In this document: positions 1 to 6,382 of the stretch, piece by piece
How the letters are laid out: each line of letters opens with the position of its first letter
Numbering within the stretch: the stretch's first letter is position 1
Assembly: GCA_004525155.1 (NCBI GenBank)
Contig: SPDA01000112.1
Span: forward strand, 1-6,382
Origin: Spirochaetales bacterium
GTDB taxonomy: Bacteria; Spirochaetota; Spirochaetia; SPDA01
Reading direction: 5' to 3'
Length of the DNA stretch: 6,382 nucleotides
Notes under the pieces: model-generated
Told to the model about the DNA's origin: nothing
What the model saw: only the letters and a program-made list of their open reading frames with translations
Databases searched by the model: none
Position numbers and translations under genes: made by a program

Positions 1-865
1 GCTTGGGCAGGGGTTCCAGGTGGACAGTCGCGAATATATTGAGCTCTTCCTGAATGCCTTCCTCAATCCGGGTGGCTATCGAATGCGCCTTGCTCAGATG
101 CATGTCCCCTGCCATCTGCACGTGAAAGGTGAGCTCGGTATGGTCTCCGTACCGGTGCATATGAATATGGTGAACCCCGACAGCCTCCGAGGCTTTTTCC
201 GCAGCTATGGCTGTTATTCTTTTAACCAGATCCTCGCCCGGTTCTTCACCGATAAGGGGATTGATGGCATCCTTCGCAATTTCGAAGGTGGCGTAGAGAA
301 TGAGAAGGGCCACCAGCAGCCCCATCACGCCGTCTATCCACCACACATAGGGGCCGATTACGATGCCGATGATGATGATGACTGAGGCAATGGCGTCGCT
401 TCTGTGATGCCAGCCGTCCGCTTTCAGGGACTGGCGCCCGGTCTTTCTGTAGCTCCAATAGGCAAACTGGGCAAGACCTTCCTTGACCGCAACGGATGCG
501 ATAAAAATGACAAGCGCCAGGGGCTTGAAGGAGGCTGCCTCCCTGGCAATGAGTTTATTGATTGCGTCAATGCCGAATTTTACGCCCACGACTGCCAGCA
601 TGACGCTGATTACGAGGGAAGCCACCAGCTCGGCCCTGCCGTGGCCGAAGGGGTGCTCCTTGTCCCCGGGTTTAGCGCCTGTCCTGGTGCCGACAATGAC
701 CACCAGGGAGGTGAGGGAATCGGAAAGAGTGTGCCAGGCATCCGCAATAATGGCTATGGAACCGGTCACGAGCCCGGCCCAGTACTTGAGAATGAACAGT
801 ACGCTGTTAATAACAATCGAGAAAATGCCTTCCAGATACGCCAGCATGTCGCGGTTGGTTTTCAT
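1..865 (-). CDS. Cation diffusion facilitator (CDF) family divalent-metal transporter, 3' end cut by window edge
   Basis: This is an inner-membrane metal/proton antiporter that exports Zn2+ or a similar divalent cation. 288 codons are visible and no stop is reached before position 1, so only the extreme C-terminus is missing. Six membrane segments can be placed at about residues 10-32, 35-58, 80-104, 113-138, 155-172 and 176-197, followed by a cytoplasmic domain from about 205. Segment 2 has H45xxxD49 and segment 5 has H153xxxD157, matching the four-ligand transport site (site A) of E. coli YiiP; the HD-HD form is usually linked to zinc. The FGHGRAE motif follows segment 2. H234, H248 and the HxE at 282-284 resemble the C-terminal zinc-binding residues of YiiP. 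The ATG at 865 is 36 bases after the upstream flavoprotein stop and has no clear Shine-Dalgarno sequence, so translation may be coupled. The family call is firm; the metal is inferred. Confidence 0.93.
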   Translation of the reverse strand, partial: MKTNRDMLAYLEGIFSIVINSVLFILKYWAGLVTGSIAIIADAWHTLSDSLTSLVVIVGTRTGAKPGDKEHPFGHGRAELVASLVISVMLAVVGVKFGIDAINKLIAREAASFKPLALVIFIASVAVKEGLAQFAYWSYRKTGRQSLKADGWHHRSDAIASVIIIIGIVIGPYVWWIDGVMGLLVALLILYATFEIAKDAINPLIGEEPGEDLVKRITAIAAEKASEAVGVHHIHMHRYGDHTELTFHVQMAGDMHLSKAHSIATRIEEGIQEELNIFATVHLEPLPK

Positions 866-901
866 GGTATTTAGGTATTTGATGCCGTAATGAAAAGGCT
901 G

Positions 902-2167
902 TCAAGAGGAGGGCACGATCTGCGTATTACCATGCCGCAGGGCGATACCGGTCCCGGCCATCCAGCCGGTTGAGAAGGCTGCCTGCAGATTGTAGCCTCC
1001 CGTATCTCCGTCAATGTCGAGCACCTCCCCGGCGAAAAAAAGACCCGGAACGAGGTGTGATTCCATGGTCTTCGGATTTACCTCGGCAAGGCAGATGCCG
1101 CCGGCCGTCACCATGGCGGTTTCGAAGCCGCCGGTAGACTGAATGATGAAAGGCATGGCGCACAGCGCATCAAGCAGCCTGCTGCGCCGGCCGCTGTCAA
1201 GTTCCGCAGCTTTCGCGTCCTCCGAAAGACCGCAAAACTCGAGAAGGGTTACAGAAACCGCTTCGGACAAACCGTAGGAGGCAATAATTGCTTTAAGCTT
1301 TTTCCTTCCGCCTGCGGACACCCGGCTTAAGAATTCACGGTTGAAATTTTCATCCCGGCTGCCTCCCGTCATGCTGATGCGTATTTCATCACCCGCCTTC
1401 ATGTACCTGCTCATATCGAGAATGCCCGGACCGGACAGCCCCTGATGGGTAAAGAGAACATCGCCCCTGCCTTTGGCGGCAATCCGGTTTTCCCGGTAAA
1501 GAAAGAGGGGGCTGTTTTTGAGGGAATTGCCGGCACAGCCGCCGAACAGGTAGTCTTTCACCAGGACCGGCGCCAGCGCGGGACGGGGAGCAGTAATACG
1601 GTGGCCCAGACCGGCGGCCATTCCGTATCCGTCACCGCTGGAACCTGTCGCGGGGTAGGACTTCCCCCCCGTAGCAATGACAACGCTTCCGGCGGCAAAA
1701 ACCCGGTCCGCGGTTTTAACACTGAAAAGGGACTGTGAAATGCTTAAGGCCACGGCCGGGGACTTATGGACAATTTCGATGCCGGATTCCCGGCACTCAC
1801 GGAGAAGCACACCCAGAACATCCCCGCTTTTTCCGGATTCAGGAAAAACCTTGCCGTTCTCCAGTTCCGCAAGCCTGACGCCGCGGCTTTCGAAATAAGC
1901 CGTGAGTGATGTATTGGGAAACGCCTGAAGGCAGGCTTTAAGAAATTTTCCGTTTTCCCCGTAATGGGTATAAAAATCCGCAGCAGGCCCGGTGTGGGTA
2001 AGGTTGCACCTTCCGGAGCCCGACAACAAAAGTTTTCTGCCGGCTCCGCTGTTTTTCTCGAGAACCCCTATTGTTAATCTTCTGCCGGCGGAACGCGCGG
2101 CGGAAGCGGCCTGCAAAGCGCAGAAGAGTCCGGCAGGACCGGCGCCGAGGACTAAAACGTCAAACAT
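902..2167 (-). CDS. HI0933/YhiN-family NAD(P)/FAD-dependent oxidoreductase
   Basis: This is a soluble flavoprotein of 421 residues, close to the family's usual length of about 400. The N-terminal Rossmann fold binds FAD through GAGPAG (residues 8-13). It is followed by the family-typical stretch GRKLLLSGSGRCNLT (43-57), the ATGG motif (166-169) with TGSSGDG just after it (174-180), the FTHQGLSGPGIL block (239-250), TAGGI (355-359) and the C-terminal second FAD contact AGEVLDIDGDTGGYN (379-393). No motif is broken. The physiological reaction of the family is poorly defined; some members are annotated as aminoacetone oxidases. The ATG at 2167 is preferred because homology begins there and because AAGGG (2178-2182) lies 10 bases upstream, overlapping the MATE stop codon. 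A TTG at 2191 would add eight residues and overlap the MATE gene, but has no ribosome site. It is the middle gene of the minus-strand operon. Confidence 0.93.
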   Translation of the reverse strand: MFDVLVLGAGPAGLFCALQAASAARSAGRRLTIGVLEKNSGAGRKLLLSGSGRCNLTHTGPAADFYTHYGENGKFLKACLQAFPNTSLTAYFESRGVRLAELENGKVFPESGKSGDVLGVLLRECRESGIEIVHKSPAVALSISQSLFSVKTADRVFAAGSVVIATGGKSYPATGSSGDGYGMAAGLGHRITAPRPALAPVLVKDYLFGGCAGNSLKNSPLFLYRENRIAAKGRGDVLFTHQGLSGPGILDMSRYMKAGDEIRISMTGGSRDENFNREFLSRVSAGGRKKLKAIIASYGLSEAVSVTLLEFCGLSEDAKAAELDSGRRSRLLDALCAMPFIIQSTGGFETAMVTAGGICLAEVNPKTMESHLVPGLFFAGEVLDIDGDTGGYNLQAAFSTGWMAGTGIALRHGNTQIVPSS

Positions 2168-2180
2168 ATCCGCCGATCCC

Positions 2181-3569
2181 TTACCTTTCAATAACCGTCA
2201 TTCCCTTCCACTTTCCCTGCCTGTAACGCAGGTAAAAAGCGACACCGAGAAGGCAGATATATGCAGAAGCGACGATCCATGCGGTGTAGATATTTTTCCT
2301 GAAAACCACAATGACAAGATAGCTCGGAATGGTCAGGATGCATAGGGACATGATTGCAATCATCACCATGACGAATTTCGTGTCCCCGGCACCCTTGATG
2401 GCCGAGGAATAATTGATGGTGAAAGCGTCGAAAAATGAATATACCGCGATAAACTTGAGCAGGTTGGTGGTTATCTTCTCAATTTCATTAAAAGATCCGG
2501 ACGCTGCCTGTATTTTATAGGGGAACATAAAAATACGGGGCAGAAAAAAATACATAAACGCTATGGCGCCCATGTAGATAAAGATCATGCGCATGGCGGA
2601 GGAAACTGTCCGTTCCGCCGACGGCACATCCCTGCCGCCAATGTACCTTCCCACCAGCACGGAAACCGCGGAACCGATGCCGATCATGGGCATGAATCCA
2701 AGGCTGTTGACGCTGAAAGCAATGTTCGTCGCTGCCAGGGCTGTGGTGCCGAGCTTGCCTATAAGTAAGATGAACACCGTAAAACCGGATATGTCGATGA
2801 GGAACTGAACGCCCGCCGGAAGACCGTATTTTAAAAGCTGAGAAACAAGCTTAAACTCGAACCTCAAGCCGGATCGGACTCCGTGCTCCCGCTCATGCTT
2901 CCTGCTCATAATGACCAGGAAATAGATAAGCACCACAACGGCTTCGGCAATTACCGTGGCGATTGCCGCGCCCGCTACCCCAAGCTCGGGAAAACCGCCG
3001 TTTCCGAAAATGAGCAGGTAATCGAGCACCGCATTAATAATCGACCCTGTCGTGTTGATGACGAGAATGGGCCAGGTTTTCCCGAGGCCGGAATAATAGG
3101 AGGACAGGGCGGCCTGAAGGATAACAAGAGGAGATCCCCAGCTCAAAATCCTGAAATATGTCACCTCGTAGACCTGGACTTCCGGAGAATGCCCGATAAA
3201 TCCGAAGAAAGCCTTCGCCGGCGGAATAAGGGCATACATCAGCACCCCGCCGATAAGGCTTATATATATTCCCTGCCAGAGAAGGTGTCCAATCTTTTCC
3301 TTCATGCCCGCGCCGTAATACTGGGAGATGAAGGTGCTGACGTATCCGGCCATGCCGATAAACAGGCTCAAGAAGGTCCAGTTTATGATAGCCGAGGGCA
3401 GGGCCGCAGCCACCGCGTCCGGGGAATACCAGGACAGGAAAACCCTGTCTATAAACTGCTGCAGGGTATGGGCGCCGTTGCTCAAGACCAGGGGTATCGC
3501 AATCGCCAGTACCTCCCGGTAGCCGCCTTTTCCTTTCCATTGAATCCTTGCGAATTTCCTAGCTTTCAT
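2181..3569 (-). CDS. MATE-family multidrug/organic cation efflux transporter
   Basis: This is a 462-residue polytopic inner-membrane protein of normal MATE length with about twelve hydrophobic segments in two halves. It is expected to export organic cations or other small molecules using a Na+ or H+ gradient; the substrate cannot be read from sequence. Family signs are the N-terminal IAIPLVLSNGAHTLQQFIDRVF stretch (residues 23-44), the FISQYYGAG block after the second segment (80-88), and the fifth-segment signature NAVLDYLLIFG (179-189) followed by GFPELGVAGAAIAT (192-205). The second half starts near 245 and repeats the pattern, with FTINYSSAIKGAGDTK at 383-398. The start at 3569 has GAGGAA (3579-3584) nine bases upstream. 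An in-frame ATG at 3638 would add 23 residues that look unlike the family and would overlap the divergent arsC start, so I reject it. It is probably the first gene of the operon with the flavoprotein (13-base gap) and the CDF transporter. Confidence 0.95.
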   Translation of the reverse strand: MKARKFARIQWKGKGGYREVLAIAIPLVLSNGAHTLQQFIDRVFLSWYSPDAVAAALPSAIINWTFLSLFIGMAGYVSTFISQYYGAGMKEKIGHLLWQGIYISLIGGVLMYALIPPAKAFFGFIGHSPEVQVYEVTYFRILSWGSPLVILQAALSSYYSGLGKTWPILVINTTGSIINAVLDYLLIFGNGGFPELGVAGAAIATVIAEAVVVLIYFLVIMSRKHEREHGVRSGLRFEFKLVSQLLKYGLPAGVQFLIDISGFTVFILLIGKLGTTALAATNIAFSVNSLGFMPMIGIGSAVSVLVGRYIGGRDVPSAERTVSSAMRMIFIYMGAIAFMYFFLPRIFMFPYKIQAASGSFNEIEKITTNLLKFIAVYSFFDAFTINYSSAIKGAGDTKFVMVMIAIMSLCILTIPSYLVIVVFRKNIYTAWIVASAYICLLGVAFYLRYRQGKWKGMTVIER

Positions 3570-3576
3570 ACAAAAT
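3548..3576 (+). promoter_or_regulatory. Weak candidate sigma-70-type promoter for the ArsC-like gene
   Basis: TTGCGA (3548-3553) and CAAAAT (3571-3576) are separated by 17 bases, with four of six matches in each box. Transcription would start near 3583, leaving a leader of about 37 bases that contains the AAGG ribosome site. The boxes lie over the first codons of the divergent MATE gene. The match is modest, so treat it as a candidate only. I found no convincing promoter for the MATE direction. Confidence 0.28.
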
Positions 3577-3578
3577 AA

Positions 3579-3584
3579 TTCCTC
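3579..3584 (-). promoter_or_regulatory. Ribosome binding site that fixes the MATE start
   Basis: GAGGAA is read on the minus strand nine bases before the ATG at 3569. It decides in favour of this start over the longer in-frame ATG at 3638. Confidence 0.7.
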
Positions 3585-3619
3585 TATTACCGGCACAGCG
3601 CATATGGTAAGGTATCCGC

Positions 3620-4051
3620 ATGGAACAGAAAAAGACAATACTCTTTCTCTGCACGGGAAATTCCTGCCGGAGCCAGATGGCGGAAGGCTTTATGAGGGCA
3701 TTACACGGAGACAGGTACACTGTTTACTCGGCGGGCATTGAAAAACACGGACTAAATCCGAACGCCGTCAAGGTCATGGCGGAAGCCGGGATTGACATAT
3801 CACGCCATTACAGCAAGACCCTCAAAGAGCTGCAGACTGGACCCCTGGACTATACGGTAACCGTGTGCAGCAGGGCCGCGGAAACCTGTCCCTATTTCCC
3901 GGCGCGGGTAAAACTTCTGCACAGGGATTTCTACGATCCGCCTGCCCTGGCAAAACTCGCCTCCGGTCCGGATGAAGCCCTGGCGATCTACCGCCGTGTC
4001 CGTGACGACATCAGGGATTTTGTGGAAAAACTGCCCGGGATGCTCGAGTAA
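3620..4051 (+). CDS. arsC: ArsC-type arsenate reductase / low-molecular-weight protein tyrosine phosphatase-fold protein
   Basis: This is a 143-residue cytosolic protein of the LMW-phosphatase fold. The anion-binding P-loop is C11-TGNSC-R17-S near the N-terminus. C83 and C90 are spaced as CxxxxxxC, matching the C10/C82/C89 redox relay of the thioredoxin-coupled arsenate reductase of Staphylococcus aureus plasmid pI258. D106-P107 is the expected general-acid motif. In that family, As(V) is reduced to As(III) through a cysteine relay regenerated by thioredoxin. The full triad favours an arsenate reductase over a tyrosine phosphatase. AAGG (3609-3612) lies seven bases before the ATG. No arsenite exporter, arsenite methylase or ArsR regulator is present in the window, so an orphan reductase is unusual but not rare. 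It diverges from the MATE gene across 50 bases and converges with asd. The fold is certain; the arsenate role is probable. Confidence 0.9.
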   Translation: MEQKKTILFLCTGNSCRSQMAEGFMRALHGDRYTVYSAGIEKHGLNPNAVKVMAEAGIDISRHYSKTLKELQTGPLDYTVTVCSRAAETCPYFPARVKLLHRDFYDPPALAKLASGPDEALAIYRRVRDDIRDFVEKLPGMLE

Positions 4052-4081
4052 TTCCTGCCTAAAGCAATACCCCCTTTAAGC

Positions 4082-5221
4082 TTAACAGGAGCCTATGTAG
4101 TCAATCAGAATCCTGAACATCCGCCGTATGGGTTCCGCAGCCCCCCAGAGGAGCTGGTCTCCCACGGTAAAGGCGGCCACATATTCGGGACCGAGATTCA
4201 TCTTATGAATGCGGCCCACGGGGACCTTGAGCGTTCCGGACACTGCCGCCGGAGTCAGGTATTTAAGGGTGTCTTCCTTTGTATTCGGAACCACCTGCAC
4301 CCATTGGTTGGTTTTCGCAATGATGCCGGTTATTTCTTCCAGCGGAATATCTTTTGTAAGCTTGATTGTTACAGCCTGGCTGTGGCAGCGCATGGCGCCT
4401 ACCCGGACGCAGATGCCGTCTACGGGTATCGGTTTCGCAAACCCTAAAATCTTGTTCGTCTCCGCATAACCTTTCCACTCTTCCCTGGTCTGGCCCGCCT
4501 CTACGGCTTTGTCAATCCAGGGTATGAGGCTCGCGGCAAGAGGCGCGCCGAAATTATCCGCCGGCAGGCTTCCGCTCCTGAGCAGGTCTGTTACCTTCGT
4601 GTCTATGTCCAGTATGGGCGAATCCGGATCATCTAGAAGATTTCCAGGCGCTCCGGCAACCATGCCCATCTGCACAAGCAGCTCGCGCATGTTCTTTGCG
4701 CCCGCGCCGGAAGCGGCCTGGTAGGTCATGGTGCTCATCCATTCCACGAGGCCTTCCCGGAAGAGCCCGCCCAGGCCCATGAGCATGAGGCTTACGGTAC
4801 AGTTGCCGCCTATGAAATTTTTAATGCCTTTCGAAAGGGCCGCGTCTATGACATCGCGGTTTACCGGATCCAGCACGATAACGCTGTCCTCGGCCATGCG
4901 CAGGGTGGAAGCCGCGTCCAGCCAGAAGCCTTTCCAGCCTTCATCGCGGAGTTTCCGGTAAACCCCGGTTGTGTAATCCCCTCCCTGGCAGGTAACGATG
5001 AGGTCAAGTTTTTTCAATTCCCCTAGATCAAACGCATCCTTAAGCAGGCCGGTATCCATGCCCACGTCGGGCCCTTTTTTTCCTATCTGGGAAGTGGAAA
5101 AAAATACCGTTTCGCAGGACGGAGAACCGTTCTTCGTCAGAAAATCTTTTTCCGCAAGCATCCTTTCCATGAGCACGGAACCCACCATGCCCCGCCAACC
5201 GATAAAACCTGCCTTTACCAT
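4082..5221 (-). CDS. asd: Aspartate-semialdehyde dehydrogenase (E. coli-like type)
   Basis: This cytosolic enzyme reduces L-aspartyl-4-phosphate to L-aspartate 4-semialdehyde with NADPH, at the branch point to lysine/diaminopimelate, threonine and methionine. The protein has 379 residues. The N-terminal nucleotide-binding motif is [14 protein letters not shown] (residues 5-18). The active-site cysteine is C141 in GGNCTVSL. E247 and K250 in REEWKG, and R273 and H280 in [12 protein letters not shown], correspond to substrate-binding and catalytic residues of the E. coli enzyme. The C-terminal block [25 protein letters not shown] is closely similar to E. coli Asd from memory. Relative to E. coli there appear to be about six extra residues near 28-38, before VFFSTSQ. 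AGAGGT (5227-5232) sits five bases before the ATG, and a promoter candidate lies just upstream. The gene stands alone, with no lysC, dapA or thrA beside it. Confidence 0.98.
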   Translation of the reverse strand: MVKAGFIGWRGMVGSVLMERMLAEKDFLTKNGSPSCETVFFSTSQIGKKGPDVGMDTGLLKDAFDLGELKKLDLIVTCQGGDYTTGVYRKLRDEGWKGFWLDAASTLRMAEDSVIVLDPVNRDVIDAALSKGIKNFIGGNCTVSLMLMGLGGLFREGLVEWMSTMTYQAASGAGAKNMRELLVQMGMVAGAPGNLLDDPDSPILDIDTKVTDLLRSGSLPADNFGAPLAASLIPWIDKAVEAGQTREEWKGYAETNKILGFAKPIPVDGICVRVGAMRCHSQAVTIKLTKDIPLEEITGIIAKTNQWVQVVPNTKEDTLKYLTPAAVSGTLKVPVGRIHKMNLGPEYVAAFTVGDQLLWGAAEPIRRMFRILIDYIGSC

Positions 5222-5250
5222 TGCACACCTCTTTTTGGGGAACGGTGCGG

Positions 5251-5279
5251 AGTTTACACTATTTTAAAAAGTCAGCCAA
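5251..5279 (-). promoter_or_regulatory. Candidate sigma-70-type promoter for asd
   Basis: On the minus strand, TTGGCT (5274-5279) and TAAACT (5251-5256) are separated by exactly 17 bases. Transcription would start near 5244 and give a leader of about 23 bases containing AAAGAGGT. A second overlapping pair, TTGCCC with TAAAAT and 16-base spacing, lies slightly upstream, so the exact start is uncertain. Confidence 0.5.
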
Positions 5280-5328
5280 GAGGGGCAATCCTGAATTTTT
5301 TTCTGTTGCTTTCGTGTACGGAAGTGGA

Positions 5329-5334
5329 TATATT
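5329..5334 (+). promoter_or_regulatory. Promoter -10 element for the pseudouridine synthase gene (-35 TTGCTT at 5306-5311)
   Basis: TTGCTT (5306-5311) and TATATT (5329-5334) are separated by 17 bases, with five of six matches in the -10 box and four of six in the -35 box. Transcription would begin around 5341, only about seven bases before the ATG at 5348. This predicts a very short leader and would exclude the weak GTGG (5337-5340) as a ribosome site. Confidence 0.5.
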
Positions 5335-5347
5335 CTGTGGCAGAACA

Positions 5348-6064
5348 ATGGAAACAATCGATATTCTGTTTGAAGACAATCACATCCTGGCGGTCAACAA
5401 GGCCTGCGGACAGATCGTGCAGGGAGACAAAACGGGCGACACACCCCTCGTCGAATTGCTGAAAGCCCGGATCAAGGAAAGGGACACGAAGCCGGGTAAT
5501 GTCTTTTTGGGCGTTACCCACCGTATCGACCGTCCCACGAGCGGCGTCGTTCTTTTCGCGAAGACGGGCAAGGCTCTTTCCCGCCTCAATGCCCTTTTCA
5601 GGGACAAGCTGGTGGAAAAGTCATATTGGGCTGTTGTCGAAGGACGGCCGCCTGCGGCGGAAGGAAGGCTCGAACATAACCTGTACAAAAACGAGGTGCA
5701 GAACAAATCCTACGTGTCGGGCGCGGAGCAGGCGAAACAGCCGGCGTCACGGCAGGCAAAACAGGCGGTCATGACCTACCGCACTCTTTCGGAAGCCGAG
5801 CGGTACACCCTTCTCGAGGTACGCATGGAAACAGGCAGGCACCACCAGATACGATGCCAGTTGGCATATATCGGCTGCCCAATCAAGGGGGACCTGAAAT
5901 ACGGCGCCCGCCGCTCAAACCCCGGGGGCGGTATTCACCTGCACGCACGGTCCGTTTCTTTTGAACACCCCGTAACGCACGAAAACGTAAGCATAACAGC
6001 TCCCCCCCCGGAAGACCCGGTGTGGAATCTGTTTCCCGCGCCGGCCGGCCCCGCAGACTTATAA
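5348..6064 (+). CDS. RluA-family pseudouridine synthase (short form without S4 domain)
   Basis: This RNA-modifying enzyme isomerises uridine to pseudouridine in rRNA or tRNA; the target site cannot be told from sequence. It has 238 residues and consists of the catalytic domain alone, without the N-terminal S4 domain of RluC/RluD. The catalytic motif is HRIDRPTSG (residues 59-66), with nucleophile D61. K91-S-Y93-W-A follows, then GRHHQIR (163-169), GD--YGA (181-187) and LHA (198-200), all in family order. An ATG at 5348 is chosen because homology (ILFEDNHILAVNK) begins there; an in-frame TTG at 5306 would add 14 unlikely residues. Ribosome-site support is weak, only GTGG seven bases upstream. 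A short repeat, QAKQ at 128-131 and 136-139, lies in a variable loop. The stop codon overlaps the end of the convergent transporter gene. Confidence 0.94.
   Translation: METIDILFEDNHILAVNKACGQIVQGDKTGDTPLVELLKARIKERDTKPGNVFLGVTHRIDRPTSGVVLFAKTGKALSRLNALFRDKLVEKSYWAVVEGRPPAAEGRLEHNLYKNEVQNKSYVSGAEQAKQPASRQAKQAVMTYRTLSEAERYTLLEVRMETGRHHQIRCQLAYIGCPIKGDLKYGARRSNPGGGIHLHARSVSFEHPVTHENVSITAPPPEDPVWNLFPAPAGPADL
5728..5764 (+). repeat. Imperfect in-frame direct repeat (two copies, 24-base period)
   Basis: GCAGGCGAAACAG (5728-5740) and GCAGGCAAAACAG (5752-5764) match at 12 of 13 bases and are offset by exactly eight codons. Each encodes QAKQ in the pseudouridine synthase, in a loop between two conserved blocks. 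A small tandem duplication is a simple explanation. Confidence 0.6.
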
Positions 6065-6382
6065 CCCCATCAGCGCGACACCCGCGACCGCGCATAAAAG
6101 ACCGGCGATCTTTAGGAGGCTGAGCCTTTCCTTCAATACAAACCGGGCCAGAAGGACTGTGGGGGCGGGATAGAGACTGACAATTATTGTTGTCACTATC
6201 AGCAGCGATCCGCGTACCGCCAGCAGGTAGGTAATGTTCGCGGCCATGTCGAGTATACCGGCAGCCAGGGCGGGGATTATGCTTGCACGGTTTAATGGAA
6301 GCCCCCTGCGGCTTATGAGGACAAAGATAAGCACAAAACTTACGGATGCTCCCCTGGCCGCCAGCAGGGGCCAGAGCCCTGA
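6059..6382 (-). CDS. EamA/DMT-superfamily transporter, C-terminal part (5' end beyond window)
   Basis: This is the last 107 residues of a drug/metabolite-type inner-membrane transporter; the reading frame is open to the right edge, so the start is outside. Full-length members have about 280-300 residues with two EamA repeats of five segments, and this piece corresponds to most of the second repeat. Hydrophobic segments lie at about residues 11-24, 34-54, 58-80 and 88-106 of the visible part. LDMAANITYLLAV, the SLYPAPTVLLARFVLKERL stretch and the closing GLLCAVAGVALMGL are typical of the family. A GTG at 6334 could be taken as a start, but family-like sequence continues upstream without a stop, so it is internal. 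The substrate is unknown. The final codon and stop share TTATAA with the convergent pseudouridine synthase gene. Confidence 0.88.
   Translation of the reverse strand, partial: SGLWPLLAARGASVSFVLIFVLISRRGLPLNRASIIPALAAGILDMAANITYLLAVRGSLLIVTTIIVSLYPAPTVLLARFVLKERLSLLKIAGLLCAVAGVALMGL

Noticed and set aside
368..381. GATGATGATGATGA short trinucleotide repeat
   Set aside because: On the coding strand it is a run of isoleucine codons in transmembrane segment 5 of the CDF protein; this is ordinary composition and too short to suggest slippage.
20..890. Plus-strand open frames opposite the CDF gene, including one with a poly-Asp end
   Set aside because: They are antisense shadows of a clear CDF reading frame; the Asp run is the reverse side of the isoleucine codons, and no family motif or ribosome site supports them.
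2883..3578. Long plus-strand open frame of 231 codons opposite the MATE gene
   Set aside because: It is fully antisense to a confidently identified MATE protein, with low-complexity polar sequence and no recognisable domain.
3570..3638. Upstream ATG at 3638 that would lengthen the MATE protein by 23 residues
   Set aside because: The added residues do not resemble MATE N-termini, they overlap the arsC start, and the ATG at 3569 has a well-placed GAGGAA.
4055..4089. Possible terminator between arsC and asd: TAAAG/CTTTA stem, outer CCTG/CAGG and a TTAAGCTTAA palindrome at 4076-4085
   Set aside because: The inner stem is only five A/T-rich pairs with a nine-base loop, the outer pairs are out of register, and there is no T tract in either direction. 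It is not a convincing terminator.
1..6382. Search for an undescribed system: defence islands, mobile elements, CRISPR, tRNA or structured RNA
   Set aside because: No inverted terminal repeats, transposase, integrase, regularly spaced repeats, tRNA-like cloverleaf or riboswitch-length leader was seen by eye. All genes belong to common families.

Overview
The window is a densely packed, moderately G+C-rich bacterial chromosome segment. It holds seven protein-coding genes (five complete, one cut at each edge), no RNA genes, no mobile elements and no gene-free stretch longer than about 130 bases. Every gene falls into a well-known family. I see no phage, transposon, CRISPR or defence signature and no evidence of an undescribed multi-gene system. 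The taxon cannot be fixed from this sequence. The aspartate-semialdehyde dehydrogenase is of the Escherichia coli-like type, and the short S4-less RluA-type pseudouridine synthase and the MATE protein would fit a Gram-negative anaerobe such as a spirochaete or a deltaproteobacterial lineage, but that is a guess.

Layout. Positions 1-3569 on the minus strand form a probable three-gene operon, transcribed right to left: a MATE-family efflux protein, a HI0933/YhiN-type flavoprotein and a cation diffusion facilitator whose 3' end lies beyond position 1. The gaps between these genes are only 13 and 36 bases. Divergent from the MATE gene, with 50 bases between start codons, is an ArsC-type reductase of the low-molecular-weight phosphatase fold (3620-4051, plus). 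It converges with asd (4082-5221, minus) across 30 bases. A 126-base divergent intergenic region (5222-5347) carries a good promoter candidate in each direction, one for asd and one for an RluA-family pseudouridine synthase (5348-6064, plus). That gene converges on, and overlaps by six bases, the 3' end of an EamA/DMT-family transporter (6059-6382, minus) whose 5' part is outside the window.

How the genes relate. The left operon combines two exporters (organic cations or drugs, and divalent metal) with a flavoprotein of unclear role. The neighbouring ArsC-like protein could suggest a loose stress or detoxification theme, but no arsenite exporter or ArsR-type regulator is visible, so this is weak inference. 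asd supplies the branch point to lysine/diaminopimelate, threonine and methionine. The pseudouridine synthase is an RNA-modification housekeeping gene. Start codons were chosen by Shine-Dalgarno placement and by where family homology begins. In three genes this shortens the longest possible reading frame.
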